64,000 nucleotides of DNA, from positions 41,948-105,947 of the forward strand of contig PAPJ01000016.1 in the NCBI GenBank assembly GCA_002709045.1. The letters run 5' to 3'. Position numbers and translations under genes: made by a program. Below are positions 16,812 through 26,117 of the stretch, piece after piece. The first letter of the stretch is position 1. Each line of letters begins with the position of its first letter. This stretch comes from Planctomycetaceae bacterium. GTDB taxonomy: Bacteria > Planctomycetota > Planctomycetia > Pirellulales > Pirellulaceae. A model generated the notes under the pieces. The model saw nothing but the letters and a program-made list of their open reading frames with translations, was not told where the DNA came from and did not search any database.

Positions 16812-18548
16812 TTAAGCATTTACGTATTCAAGTAGCGCATCGTTACCCTTACGAGCACAGAAGTCACCGATAGATTCATCGCCCTGCCGATCTTCTTTGA
16901 AGTATTCAAACAATTTTACGATCGAGGGTACGACTTCTTCAGCAGGTAACATATCCTTGTGGATAAAACCTAATCGGTTACCAATTCTCGCTCCGCCAAC
17001 AAACATAGTGTATTTATTCTTAGCGCGTCCAACCAATCCGATTTCCGGGTTGTAAGGTCGGGCACAGCCATTAGGACAACCGGTCATGCGAACGGTGAAT
17101 TTTTCTTCTGCCAGACCCATATTCTCCAATGCGATTTCCAGTTGATCGAGTATGCCGGGCAGAGCTCGCTCGCTTTCAGTGATCGATAAGCCACAGGTTG
17201 GCCAGGCAACACAGGCCATGGACCACAGACGTGCATTGGAGATTTCGCCACTCAGAATGACCCCGTGCTGAATCAGAATGTCCTCTAGTTTCGCTCGGTC
17301 TTCATCGGCTACGTCGGTAAACAGCAGGCTTTGGTGTGCTGTCAGATGAATGCCCGGTCGTAATTGCTGACAGACTTTACGGATAGCCGTTTTGAGTTTC
17401 ATTGTTTCCGTATCTTTGAGCCGCCCGTTCTCGACGTTAAGACCATAGAACCAGTTTCCGTCGCCTTGTTCGTACCAGCCCATATGATCTTCGTGTTCAG
17501 ACACATCAGTCGGATCCGGATCCGTCAAAGGGCCTCCCCAGTACTCTTCAACCTTTGCTCTGAAAGTATCGATTCCCCATCGGTGGATCAGGTATTTCAT
17601 CCGGGCGACTTTGCGATCAGCTCGGTTTCCATAATCGCGCTGAACTTTAACAACGGCTTCAATAATGCTGACGACTTGTTCGCGAGTGGCGAAGCAGAGT
17701 TTTTGTCCCAAGGCTGGAAAAGTCTTTTTCGCACTTGGTGAGCGTCCCTGTCCCCCGCCAACCAGAACATTGTAACCAATGATGTTGTCGTCATTGAGGA
17801 CGGCAATCAGCCCCAGATCGTGCGTATAAACGTCGATGCAGTTGTCGTGAGGCAGTGTGATACCTATTTTGAATTTGCGGGGTAGGTATTGGCGGCCATA
17901 AAGTGGTTCCACATCATCACCTAAGTACCCGGAGAGTGAAGCTTCGGATTCATCTCCTGCCAGGCATTTTTCACCGGTCTCGGTGTCTGTAATCCATAGT
18001 TCATGGTAAGAGCTGGTTTGAGGGCGTAAGCTTTCGGCGATTTCGTCCGTTAATTCCCGCAACTCATCATAAATATTATTTTTATAAGGGGCGGGGCAGC
18101 ACATTGTATTTCGGGCAACATCACCACAGGCTGCCAGTGTGGTCAATTCTGTATCATTGATCCTTTTGATGGTTGCCTTAAGATCAGATTTGATTACTCC
18201 ATGTAGCTGCAGCGTCTGCCGTGAAGTGATACGTAGTGTACTATTGCCGACTTCATCACAGAGGTCGAGATGTGCTAGGAATTGATCGGTTGTCATACGA
18301 CCGCCGGGGATCCGGGTGCGCACCATATATATAAAACGTCTTTTGCTTCCATCTTCTTGAATCTGACCTCGGACATCACGGTCGTCCTGCTGGTAAGTAC
18401 CGTGGTGTTTCAGTAATTGAACACTGCCCTTGCCAAAAAAGTTATTTTCATCAACCAACTCTGTATCAATATCACCTAGAAGGTATTCACTATCATTTTT
18501 GAATACTTCGATGGCACTTGGTTTAGGGTCTTTATTTGCAGATGACAT
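16812..18548 (-). CDS. Assimilatory sulfite reductase, siroheme/4Fe-4S subunit (probably ferredoxin-dependent)
   Basis: Six-electron reduction of sulfite to sulfide for Cys synthesis. The 578-residue protein shows the duplicated sulfite/nitrite reductase fold: GRMTTDQFLAHLDLC and LRITSRQTLQLHGV in the first half, then the siroheme/4Fe-4S cysteines CVAWPTCGL (C-x5-C) and TGCPNGCARPYNPEIG (C-x3-C). The NPEIGLVG sequence and overall length fit sulfite reductase rather than nitrite reductase. No flavoprotein CysJ neighbour is present, so ferredoxin is the likely electron donor, as in plants and cyanobacteria; CysI-type use with a distant CysJ cannot be excluded. The ATG at 18548 is preceded by GGAGTTTTAACT. 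It is 170 bases downstream of folD on the same strand. Confidence 0.92.
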   Translation of the reverse strand: MSSANKDPKPSAIEVFKNDSEYLLGDIDTELVDENNFFGKGSVQLLKHHGTYQQDDRDVRGQIQEDGSKRRFIYMVRTRIPGGRMTTDQFLAHLDLCDEVGNSTLRITSRQTLQLHGVIKSDLKATIKRINDTELTTLAACGDVARNTMCCPAPYKNNIYDELRELTDEIAESLRPQTSSYHELWITDTETGEKCLAGDESEASLSGYLGDDVEPLYGRQYLPRKFKIGITLPHDNCIDVYTHDLGLIAVLNDDNIIGYNVLVGGGQGRSPSAKKTFPALGQKLCFATREQVVSIIEAVVKVQRDYGNRADRKVARMKYLIHRWGIDTFRAKVEEYWGGPLTDPDPTDVSEHEDHMGWYEQGDGNWFYGLNVENGRLKDTETMKLKTAIRKVCQQLRPGIHLTAHQSLLFTDVADEDRAKLEDILIQHGVILSGEISNARLWSMACVAWPTCGLSITESERALPGILDQLEIALENMGLAEEKFTVRMTGCPNGCARPYNPEIGLVGRAKNKYTMFVGGARIGNRLGFIHKDMLPAEEVVPSIVKLFEYFKEDRQGDESIGDFCARKGNDALLEYVNA

Positions 18549-18718
18549 AGTTAAAACTCCGTGTCAGGAGATTTGTATACGGCTTTGATTGACTAATTCT
18601 TAATTATCGTCAGTCGGAGAGGATTGCTTGAACAGCTTATAAGAACGTTTCGCTCAAGATTTTATTATAGTCCACTCTGAAAACAGGCAAAGGTCGCAAT
18701 AGAGAACTCGGTTTTCTG

Positions 18719-19597
18719 TTATTCAGAAATCAGTTTGGCTGCAGCAAGTGTGTTGTACATCAGCATGGTGACGGTCAGGGGACCAATTCCACCCGGCACC
18801 GGGGTGATGTGGCCGGCGATTTCACAGACAGGTTCAAAATCCACGTCCCCGCAGAGCCCCTGGTCTGTACGGTTGATCCCCACATCGATCACGACGGCTC
18901 CCGGTTTCACCATATCGGCGGTAATGAATCCGGCAACACCAATCGCCGCAATAATTACATCGGCAGATTTACAGATTGCGGCTAGGTTTTGTGTGCGGCT
19001 GTGACACAATGTAACTGTGGCATTGGCCGCCTGCGGACCGCGTGTGGAGTCTCTGGCAGTTAACAGCATCGCCATCGGTTTACCGACAATATCACTCCGC
19101 CCCACGATGACAGCGTGTTTGCCGGACATCTCAATACCACAGCGATCCAGAATCTGTTGTACCCCATGAGGTGTACATGGTAAAAATCGTGGACGTCCCT
19201 GAGAAATCAAACCAACGTTTTCGGGATGAAAAGCGTCCACGTCCTTTTGGGGATCAACGGCATCAAGGACTTGCAGAGTGTCAATGTTATCGGGGAGGGG
19301 GAGTTGAATCAGAATGCCGTGGACATCTTTAGCGGTATTGAGCTCTGCGATCAGTGCCAGTAATTCATCTTCGCTCGTGCTGACCGGTAGTTTATGCATC
19401 TGACTTGCGATGCCAACCCGTTCACAGACCCGGTGTTTGTTGCGAACGTAAACTTCGCTGGCGGGGTCATCTCCGACCAGTACGGCTGCTAGACAGGGAG
19501 TAACTCCCGATTGTTCAACAAATTGTGAAACTTCCTGAGCTATTTCGATCTGAATTTTTTTGGAGATGGCTTTGCCATCCATGATGACTGCTGACAC
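18719..19597 (-). CDS. folD: Bifunctional methylenetetrahydrofolate dehydrogenase / cyclohydrolase
   Basis: Interconverts 5,10-methylene-, methenyl- and 10-formyl-tetrahydrofolate. All family landmarks are present: YVRNKHRVCERVGI with the catalytic Lys, GILIQLPLP, KDVDAFHPENVG, PCTPHGVQQIL, the nucleotide-binding VIVGRSDIVGKPMAMLL and the C-terminal PVPGGIGPLTVTMLMYNT. The length of 292 is usual. The start codon is GTG at 19597 with GAGGTG nine bases before it; an internal ATG six codons later would cut into the conserved MDGKAI start. The gene is divergent from the transporter operon at 19.8 kb. Confidence 0.97.
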   Translation of the reverse strand: MSAVIMDGKAISKKIQIEIAQEVSQFVEQSGVTPCLAAVLVGDDPASEVYVRNKHRVCERVGIASQMHKLPVSTSEDELLALIAELNTAKDVHGILIQLPLPDNIDTLQVLDAVDPQKDVDAFHPENVGLISQGRPRFLPCTPHGVQQILDRCGIEMSGKHAVIVGRSDIVGKPMAMLLTARDSTRGPQAANATVTLCHSRTQNLAAICKSADVIIAAIGVAGFITADMVKPGAVVIDVGINRTDQGLCGDVDFEPVCEIAGHITPVPGGIGPLTVTMLMYNTLAAAKLISE

Positions 19598-19790
19598 GCT
19601 TACACCTCGAAATGTCCTTTAAGACCCTTTTACGAACCGTATTCTGATGATTAAATGATTCTACGGTAGATAGTCTGAATCGGCGAGTGGTGTCTGATAG
19701 CTTCGTAGTGGTTGCAGCCTGCTGATTAGCCCCATTAAAATAAAACATTCGGTTTAATTTTTAATTAATAACCATAAGTAGAGATTCGTA

Positions 19791-20141
19791 ATGGCAGCAG
19801 ACCAGAATGAAGGCCACCAGCAAAATTCACAGCAGTATGAGCTGGATCCAACGTTTTTGAATTCAAGGCGAGAAGCCATTATTGTTTTTATATGTTGGTT
19901 TGTAGCTATGTGTTGGGCAATACCGTACTGCTATTTTAATGGGTATAACGTGGCCGATCCTTCTCAGATTCCAACCACATTTGGAATTCCTTCCTGGATT
20001 GTTTGGGGTATCGGTGCACCCTGGGTTGCCGCAGATGTCTTTACCTATTGGCTCTGCTTCTGGTTTATGAAAGATGATGATCTGGGTGTTGCCGGTGACG
20101 AAGAGCATTTGTCAGACGCAGTGGAGGCAAAATCAGAATGA
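19791..20141 (+). CDS. Small membrane protein, YhdT-like partner of SSF symporter
   Basis: A 116-residue protein with two hydrophobic helices (about residues 28-48 and 66-92) and polar, acidic ends. It resembles the YhdT/DUF997-type proteins encoded directly ahead of sodium:solute symporters such as PanF. It overlaps the symporter gene by four bases (ATGA), which implies coupled translation and a stable partnership, but what these small proteins do is not established. The second helix pair is rich in Trp, Tyr and Phe (WVAADVFTYWLCFWFM). The family assignment rests on size, topology and position more than on a specific motif. Confidence 0.7.
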   Translation: MAADQNEGHQQNSQQYELDPTFLNSRREAIIVFICWFVAMCWAIPYCYFNGYNVADPSQIPTTFGIPSWIVWGIGAPWVAADVFTYWLCFWFMKDDDLGVAGDEEHLSDAVEAKSE

Positions 20142-22435
20142 CAGAGATACCTTTTCTACTTTTAGCCCAAGGTCAGTCAGACAATGCGGTCCTGATCACT
20201 TTTTTGATTTATGTGATTGCCGTATTTGTCATCGCGGGACTCTCCAATAAACTATTGCAAAATAGGAATTTCCTCAGTGAGTATTTTCTAGGTAGCCGAG
20301 GTCTTGGTGTCTGGGCATTTGCATTAACTTTGGCGGCCACCAGTTCATCCGGCGGTAGTTTTATGGGCTTTCCATCCAAGATTTACAGCCATGGTTGGGT
20401 TTTAGGCCTCTGGATCGGAAGTTATATGGTCGTTCCGATCTGTGTAATGGGCCTGCTTGGAAAAAGAATTAATCAGGTTGCCAGAACATCGGGAGCGATC
20501 ACAATTCCGGATGTCCTTCGCGACCGCTTCAATAATGTCTCCTTCGGAATTATTAGTGTTGGGCTGATTATTTTCTTCATGACATTTAATTTGGTGGCTC
20601 AATTTAAAGCCGGCAGTGAGATTTTAAGGACGTTGCTTGGTCCTATTGATACGTTTAATTCCATGGTTCAGGCGGTTCCTGACTGGTTAACCGGACTCTC
20701 TAACCAATCAGGTGACTATATGTTTTGCCTGATTGTCTTTGGCATCGCAGTGATTGTGTATACCACTTATGGAGGATTTCATGCTGTTGTATGGACTGAT
20801 GTTATGCAGGGTATTGTGATGGCATTAGGAGTTGTCATTATGTTACCACTTGCGATTTATCAGGCCGTCGATGCTATCCCGTCAACTGATGACTCAGCTA
20901 AATCTGGTATGGCTCTGGTAACTGAAGAAATGTCGCAAATGGTTCCTCCCAAATTTTTGACGTTGGTCCTCCAGTATGCAGGACCAATGGAGGAAGATGT
21001 AAATATTCCTCCTGGAACCTGGGTTTCTTCTCAGGGATTGCCGCTTTACGGTGAAACTGATCGAATCTTCAGGACGACAAAACGATACACTCTGGAAAAA
21101 AGTACCGGTTATGCGGTAGTTGAAGCCATCGAAATAGTTTTTAAGAACGACAGACAACGGTCATGGGAAGCACTTAAACTGCAGAATTCTGCAGAGACAG
21201 TGTCAGCTGATGCGTTAGGAAAACTGGAAGTTAAGCGAGTGCTTAGTAAAGCCTCCCTGCATGTACCTGAGGATTATCCTGTGCAGATCGAAGATGTTTC
21301 TTTTAAACCGGGTTTACTACTGCCTTTTGAAGATAAGGATACAGGCCAGCAGCGGATTGCCATGCTGTATTCAATCAATACACCTAAGAAGGATCGTACA
21401 CCAGGGACCCCCCTAGACATCTTTCTTTTTCAAATACTTTATACCGAGGGTAGGATTCTAGAAAAGGAATTAGCAGTCTACGAGGAACAAATTAAAGAGA
21501 CACCTTATCTTGCAGAGTTAAAGCTGTCTGACATTGATGAGGGATTTTATGTCTACGGTTCCGCCGATGATGAACGAGGAGCTTATGTGACCGCACCCGG
21601 TCCTCACCGTTCAGAAGCAAACGGATTTTTGCCTTTGAGTCTAGCAATTTCTTTCTTCTTCATGTGGGCAATTTCCGGAACCGGACAACCCAGCAATATG
21701 GTTCGCCTGATGGCTTTTAAGGATACGCTGACACTACGCCGTTCGATTTTTACTGTGGCGATATACTATTCCATGATTTATATGCCGTTGGTGGTGATCT
21801 TTTGCTGTGCGAGAGTTATTTTACCTGGTATGGAAGCGGAAGCGGATCGTATCATGCCTCAGATGGCTGTGACGCTTACATCCAATATTGGCATGGGATG
21901 GCTGGCCGGGCTTCTCATTGCAGCTCCTTTTGCGGCCGTTATGAGTACAGTCGATAGTTTTCTTCTTATGATTTCTTCAGCTCTGGTGCGTGATATTTAT
22001 CAGCGAAATATGAATCCGTATGCAACCGAAGAGAAGATTAAGAAGCTTAGCTATTTCTTTACACTAATAGTTGGATTAGGAGCATTATTGGGAGCGATGA
22101 ACCCACCTGAGTTTCTGCAGGACATTATTGTTTATACAGGTAGCGGTTTAGCCGCAGCGTTTCTGGCCCCTGTTGTATATGCACTTTATTGGCCACGCTC
22201 TAATCATCAGGGTTGTATCGCTGCGATGCTTGGCGGATTCGGTACGCATCTGGCAATGTACTTTATAGGTTTTATCAACGGTAATGGATTTACTCCTTTC
22301 CGACTTATGGGAACTGATCCGATCATATTAGGTTTGGTGGCTTCATTCATTATTGGGTTTGTTGTGACACTTAAGACAGCACCGCCTGATGATCAGCTTG
22401 TGAAAAAGTATTTCTATAAGAAAGTGGAAGGTTAG
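20138..22435 (+). CDS. Sodium:solute symporter (SSF) with a ~245-residue inserted soluble domain
   Basis: A sodium-coupled importer of the SSS family (PanF/PutP/SGLT fold). The transporter core is recognisable: FLGSRGLGVWAFALTLAAT, SSSGGSFMGFPSKIYSHGW in the helix 1 region that shapes the sodium and substrate sites, TTYGGFHAVVWTDVMQGIVM, and GQPSNMVRLMAFKD. At 765 residues it is far longer than the usual 480-550: between the helix ending PLAIYQAVDA (about residue 247) and the one starting GFLPLSLAISFFF (about 494) lies a hydrophilic insert where PanF has a short loop. The insert has beta-strand-like stretches and is probably periplasmic. The substrate is unknown; the downstream genes suggest a peptide, amino acid derivative or sugar acid. 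Confidence 0.87.
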   Translation: MTEIPFLLLAQGQSDNAVLITFLIYVIAVFVIAGLSNKLLQNRNFLSEYFLGSRGLGVWAFALTLAATSSSGGSFMGFPSKIYSHGWVLGLWIGSYMVVPICVMGLLGKRINQVARTSGAITIPDVLRDRFNNVSFGIISVGLIIFFMTFNLVAQFKAGSEILRTLLGPIDTFNSMVQAVPDWLTGLSNQSGDYMFCLIVFGIAVIVYTTYGGFHAVVWTDVMQGIVMALGVVIMLPLAIYQAVDAIPSTDDSAKSGMALVTEEMSQMVPPKFLTLVLQYAGPMEEDVNIPPGTWVSSQGLPLYGETDRIFRTTKRYTLEKSTGYAVVEAIEIVFKNDRQRSWEALKLQNSAETVSADALGKLEVKRVLSKASLHVPEDYPVQIEDVSFKPGLLLPFEDKDTGQQRIAMLYSINTPKKDRTPGTPLDIFLFQILYTEGRILEKELAVYEEQIKETPYLAELKLSDIDEGFYVYGSADDERGAYVTAPGPHRSEANGFLPLSLAISFFFMWAISGTGQPSNMVRLMAFKDTLTLRRSIFTVAIYYSMIYMPLVVIFCCARVILPGMEAEADRIMPQMAVTLTSNIGMGWLAGLLIAAPFAAVMSTVDSFLLMISSALVRDIYQRNMNPYATEEKIKKLSYFFTLIVGLGALLGAMNPPEFLQDIIVYTGSGLAAAFLAPVVYALYWPRSNHQGCIAAMLGGFGTHLAMYFIGFINGNGFTPFRLMGTDPIILGLVASFIIGFVVTLKTAPPDDQLVKKYFYKKVEG

Positions 22436-22442
22436 TGCACAC

Positions 22443-23513
22443 ATGCTGATTTTTGATGCGCATTTAGATATTTCGATGAACGCGGTGGAATGGAACCGCG
22501 ACTTAACAGATACCCTGAAAAATGTTCGCGAACGCGAAGCGGGGAAAATGGATTATGTCGATAGGGGGAAAGGAGTCCTGACGCTGGAAGAAATGCGACG
22601 CGGGGAGATTGGTGTATGCATTGCCACGCAAATTGGACGATATGTCGCCCCGGATAATCCTCTTCCGGGCTGGAACAGCCCTGATATCGCATGGTCGATT
22701 ACACAGGCTCAGCTAGCCTGGTATCGAGTCATGGAAGATAAGGGATTGATGGTTCAGCTCCGTGACAAACAGCAGCTAAATGATCACGTTCGGTTGTGGG
22801 AAACTACTGAGGATAAATCCAATTTACCAATTGGTTATATATTAAGCCTTGAAGGTGCTGACTCAATTATCAATCTTAGCTATCTGGAAAAGGCTTACGA
22901 ATATGGGTTACGTGCAATCGGTCCGGCTCACTACGGCCCGGGAAGATATGCACCAGGAACAGGTTCAGAAGGAGGGCTCGAAGCTCCATGTAAAGACCTG
23001 TTAAAAGAAATGCAGAATCTGGGGATCGTTTTGGATGTCACGCATCTTACAGATGAAGGATTCTGGGAAGCTCTGGATTTATATGATGGCCCGGTTTGGG
23101 CCAGTCATCAGAATTGCCGGGCTCTTGTGCCTCATCAACGCCAATTTAGTGATGAACAGATTCAAGCCATTATTGAACGTGATGCTGTCCTTGGGATGGC
23201 TTTCGATGCCTGGATGATGGCTCCGGGTTGGCAGAGGTTTATTACGCAGCCCTACACGGCGGGGGTGAATATCGAACGTATTATCGAACATGTGGACCAT
23301 ATTTGTCAGCTTGCCGGTAATACTCGACATGTTGGAATTGGATCCGATCTGGATGGTGGCTATGGCCGCGAACAATGTCCTTACGACATGGAATCCATAG
23401 CTGACTTGCAAAAACTAACAACCTTGCTGGCTGAACGAGGTTATAGCCAGGAAGATATTGAAGCTATTATGCATGGGAATTGGATTCGACGATTGAATGA
23501 GATTTGGGGTTAA
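22443..23513 (+). CDS. Membrane dipeptidase family protein (peptidase M19)
   Basis: A 356-residue zinc hydrolase of the renal-dipeptidase family. Metal ligands are in place: the HxD of LIFDAHLDIS, the bridging Glu of LSLEGADSI, the His of DVTHLTDEG and the His of WASHQNCRAL, with the substrate Asp in GIGSDLDGG. M19 enzymes hydrolyse dipeptides, including some with D-residues or beta-lactams, and relatives act on other amide or imide substrates. There is no signal peptide, so it is cytoplasmic despite the family name. It starts seven bases after the symporter stop, so it very likely works on what that symporter imports. It is followed by FAH and aldehyde dehydrogenase genes. Confidence 0.9.
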   Translation: MLIFDAHLDISMNAVEWNRDLTDTLKNVREREAGKMDYVDRGKGVLTLEEMRRGEIGVCIATQIGRYVAPDNPLPGWNSPDIAWSITQAQLAWYRVMEDKGLMVQLRDKQQLNDHVRLWETTEDKSNLPIGYILSLEGADSIINLSYLEKAYEYGLRAIGPAHYGPGRYAPGTGSEGGLEAPCKDLLKEMQNLGIVLDVTHLTDEGFWEALDLYDGPVWASHQNCRALVPHQRQFSDEQIQAIIERDAVLGMAFDAWMMAPGWQRFITQPYTAGVNIERIIEHVDHICQLAGNTRHVGIGSDLDGGYGREQCPYDMESIADLQKLTTLLAERGYSQEDIEAIMHGNWIRRLNEIWG

Positions 23514-23555
23514 GCCCAACTTCAATACTTCGGATCCCTTCCAAGGAGAAATTAA

Positions 23556-24410
23556 ATGAAACTTGTTAAATGCCAAACTGGTACGGGTGAAGTACTTGTT
23601 GCCCAGTTAGATGGCGAGATTGTTCGCCCTTTGTCATTTGCTGATTCGTCCTGTTCAACATTGGCAGATATCATTGAGTCAGATAATCCATCGGAGACAG
23701 CGGCTGCTCTCGTATCAGATCAGGAAATCGCATTGGCCGATGTGACGCTACTTGCTCCGATCGACCAACAGGAAGTTTGGGCTGCAGGTGTGACTTATAA
23801 ACGGAGTCAAACGGCACGCATGGAAGAATCTGAAACAAGTGCTTCCTGCTACGATCTGGTTTACGAAGCTGATCGTCCTGAATTGTTTATGAAAGCAACA
23901 CCCCACCGAGTTTCCGGGCCCGGGCAGCCGGTTCGTATTCGTTACGATGCAACCTGGAATGTACCAGAACCTGAAATCACCTGTGTTGTATCCAGTAAAG
24001 CCAGGCTCGTTGGTTTTACCATCGGTAACGATATGAGTAGTCGTGATATCGAAGGTGAAAATCCTCTTTATCTTCCTCAGGCAAAGGTCTATCGACAATG
24101 TGCCGGACTCGGACCATGCATCACTTTACTTGATAGTATGCCCGCTCGCGAAGACACAGGTATTAAACTTCAAATTGAACGTGGGGGCGAAGTCGTTTTT
24201 GAAGGGAACTCAGGCGTCAGTGAAATGCACCGTACCTTTGAAGATCTAATTGGTTATCTATGTCGGGAACAGGAATTTCCAAATGGAGTTTTCCTGATGA
24301 CCGGAACCGGTATCGTTCCTGATAGCAATTTTACACTTAAGCATGACGACGTAGTGCATATTACTATTTGTGGAATCGGTACTCTAACCAATCCTGTTGT
24401 TCAGGGTTAA
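23556..24410 (+). CDS. Fumarylacetoacetate-hydrolase-family enzyme, similar to 2-keto-3-deoxy-sugar-acid dehydratases
   Basis: A 284-residue protein. The C-terminal FAH domain has the ExE metal ligands in NVPEPEITCVV, then GFTIGNDMSSRDIEGENPLYLPQAKVY with the third ligand Asp and the conserved Lys. The N-terminal part (VWAAGVTYKRSQTARMEES) matches the branch that contains XylX/KdaD/AraD1-type 2-keto-3-deoxy-pentonate dehydratases, which yield alpha-ketoglutarate semialdehyde, more than true fumarylacetoacetase. The neighbouring aldehyde dehydrogenase would act on that product, which supports the assignment. The start at 23556 has a strong AAGGAG site. The FAH family is broad (hydrolases, decarboxylases, isomerases), so the reaction is an inference from branch and context. 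Confidence 0.82.
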   Translation: MKLVKCQTGTGEVLVAQLDGEIVRPLSFADSSCSTLADIIESDNPSETAAALVSDQEIALADVTLLAPIDQQEVWAAGVTYKRSQTARMEESETSASCYDLVYEADRPELFMKATPHRVSGPGQPVRIRYDATWNVPEPEITCVVSSKARLVGFTIGNDMSSRDIEGENPLYLPQAKVYRQCAGLGPCITLLDSMPAREDTGIKLQIERGGEVVFEGNSGVSEMHRTFEDLIGYLCREQEFPNGVFLMTGTGIVPDSNFTLKHDDVVHITICGIGTLTNPVVQG

Positions 24411-24500
24411 GTTGTATGAATTTTTGAGACAACATAAATAATGGAATAATACTGATTGTTGTGAGTTCAGTCAGATAAGAATAACGAAAGATAATAAACA

Positions 24501-26075
24501 ATGGAAAAAGTTTTAATTGCCGGGCGATGGCGCGAGGCGAATGCTTTGTCATCTTTCCAGGCGGCTAACCCGGCCAATCGGGAACTACTCGAGCCACAGT
24601 ATCCTGTCAGTGCCTGGGAAGATTGTGACGAAGCATTAAATGCTGCAGTTACAGCGTCTGTTGCCTTACGGGATATTTCAGGAGCACAGATCGCGGACTT
24701 TCTGGAAGCCTATGCGGACGACATTGAACTGAATGCCGAGGCCATTATCGATATGGCTCATGCGGAGACCGCTTACCCGAAAGAAACACGTTTAGCCGGC
24801 GGTGAAATGCCGCGTACTACAAATCAGTTGCGTCAGGCTGCCGCAGCGGCTAGAGATGGAAGTTGGGCATTACCGACAATTGATACTGCTGCTGGCATTC
24901 GAAGCGTTTATGGTGCGATTGGTCCGGTTTGTGTTTTTGGTCCTAATAACTTCCCTTTGGCATTTGGTAGTGCTTCCGGTGGTGATTTTGCTGCCGCCAT
25001 TGCTGCCGGAAATCCTGTCATCGCAAAGGCAAATTCCTCTCATCCGGGTACTACCAGACTCTTCGCTGAATGTGCCCAGCGAGCAGCTGAAGCAACAGCG
25101 ATGCCCGCTGGAATGGTGCAATTGATTTATCGTACCAGTCACGAAGACGGAGAACGGCTGGTTTCCGATGCTCGGACGGGAGCTACCGGTTATACAGGAA
25201 GTCGTCAGGCAGGATTAAAACTAAAACAAGCTGCTGATCTGACAGGCAAACCAATCTACCTTGAACTTTCCAGTGTGAATCCGGTAGCGATTCTCCCCGG
25301 GGCCCTGAAGGAAAAAGGAGCTGAGATTGCTGAAGAATTTACGGGAAGCTGTTTACTGGGGACCGGTCAGTTTTGTACAAATCCCGGTTTAGTGTTGCTG
25401 CTGGCAGGAGAATCCACGGATCGGTTTATCCAAGCCGTCACTGCGAAGTTCGCCGAAGCTCCGGTGGGAACATTATTATCCGCCGGTGTGGAAACGAGTC
25501 TGGCATCTAATCTGCAAGTACTTGTCGATACCGGAGCGGAATTACTGGTTGGTAATACCGCTGTTGATGAAGGCCGTTTTTGTTATGCCAATACACTTTT
25601 GCAGGTAACAGCTTCACAGTTCCTAGCAGATCCTGAAACGATGCAGACGGAAGCTTTCGGTAACAGCTCTTTATTGCTGGTTGCGGAATCTGTGGACGAA
25701 TTGATTCAGGTTGTTGCAACGCTGGAAGGTAATCTGACCGGTTGTATCTATTCAGATACTGCTGGAGCGGATGATGATGCATATGATCAGATTGCCGGTG
25801 AGATGCGAGTTAAAGTTGGTCGTCTGTTAAATGATAAAATGCCGACAGGTGTTGCCGTTTCAGCAGCTATGAATCATGGTGGCCCCTTTCCGGCAACCGG
25901 CCATCCGGCCTTTACAGCAGTTGGAATCCCAGGAGCTCTTTTGCGGTTCGGGATGCTTCAATGTTACGATAATGTAAGACTTCATCGTCTGCCTTGTATC
26001 TTAAAAGATGAAAGTCCAAACGGAACTGTTTGGAGAAACGTTGATGGAGTCTGGACGCAGGCCAATCTGGGTTAA
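24501..26075 (+). CDS. NADP-type aldehyde dehydrogenase, alpha-ketoglutarate-semialdehyde-dehydrogenase-like
   Basis: A 524-residue aldehyde dehydrogenase. The fold markers are GPVCVFGPNNFPLAFG, GNPVIAKANSSHP (cofactor Lys), YTGSRQAG, the catalytic Glu in YLELSSVNP and catalytic Cys in LGTGQFCTNPG. The pattern with SASGGDFAAAIAAGNPVIAKAN and FCTNPG is the one seen in alpha-ketoglutarate semialdehyde dehydrogenases of sugar-acid and hydroxyproline catabolism. It lies 90 bases after the FAH gene, consistent with the two last steps of an oxidative (Weimberg-type) pentose route ending in alpha-ketoglutarate. The matching sugar dehydrogenase and first dehydratase are not in the window, so the pathway is only partly supported. 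Confidence 0.88.
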   Translation: MEKVLIAGRWREANALSSFQAANPANRELLEPQYPVSAWEDCDEALNAAVTASVALRDISGAQIADFLEAYADDIELNAEAIIDMAHAETAYPKETRLAGGEMPRTTNQLRQAAAAARDGSWALPTIDTAAGIRSVYGAIGPVCVFGPNNFPLAFGSASGGDFAAAIAAGNPVIAKANSSHPGTTRLFAECAQRAAEATAMPAGMVQLIYRTSHEDGERLVSDARTGATGYTGSRQAGLKLKQAADLTGKPIYLELSSVNPVAILPGALKEKGAEIAEEFTGSCLLGTGQFCTNPGLVLLLAGESTDRFIQAVTAKFAEAPVGTLLSAGVETSLASNLQVLVDTGAELLVGNTAVDEGRFCYANTLLQVTASQFLADPETMQTEAFGNSSLLLVAESVDELIQVVATLEGNLTGCIYSDTAGADDDAYDQIAGEMRVKVGRLLNDKMPTGVAVSAAMNHGGPFPATGHPAFTAVGIPGALLRFGMLQCYDNVRLHRLPCILKDESPNGTVWRNVDGVWTQANLG

Positions 26076-26117
26076 TTTTTTACTTAATTAAACGATTCAT
26101 GAATAGGAATCAGAATC

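Noticed and set aside
24501..26075. Reading the KGSADH-like gene as part of hydroxyproline catabolism
   Set aside because: That route needs a DapA-like deaminase and proline-racemase-like or oxidase genes, none of which is here; an FAH dehydratase next door fits sugar-acid oxidation better.
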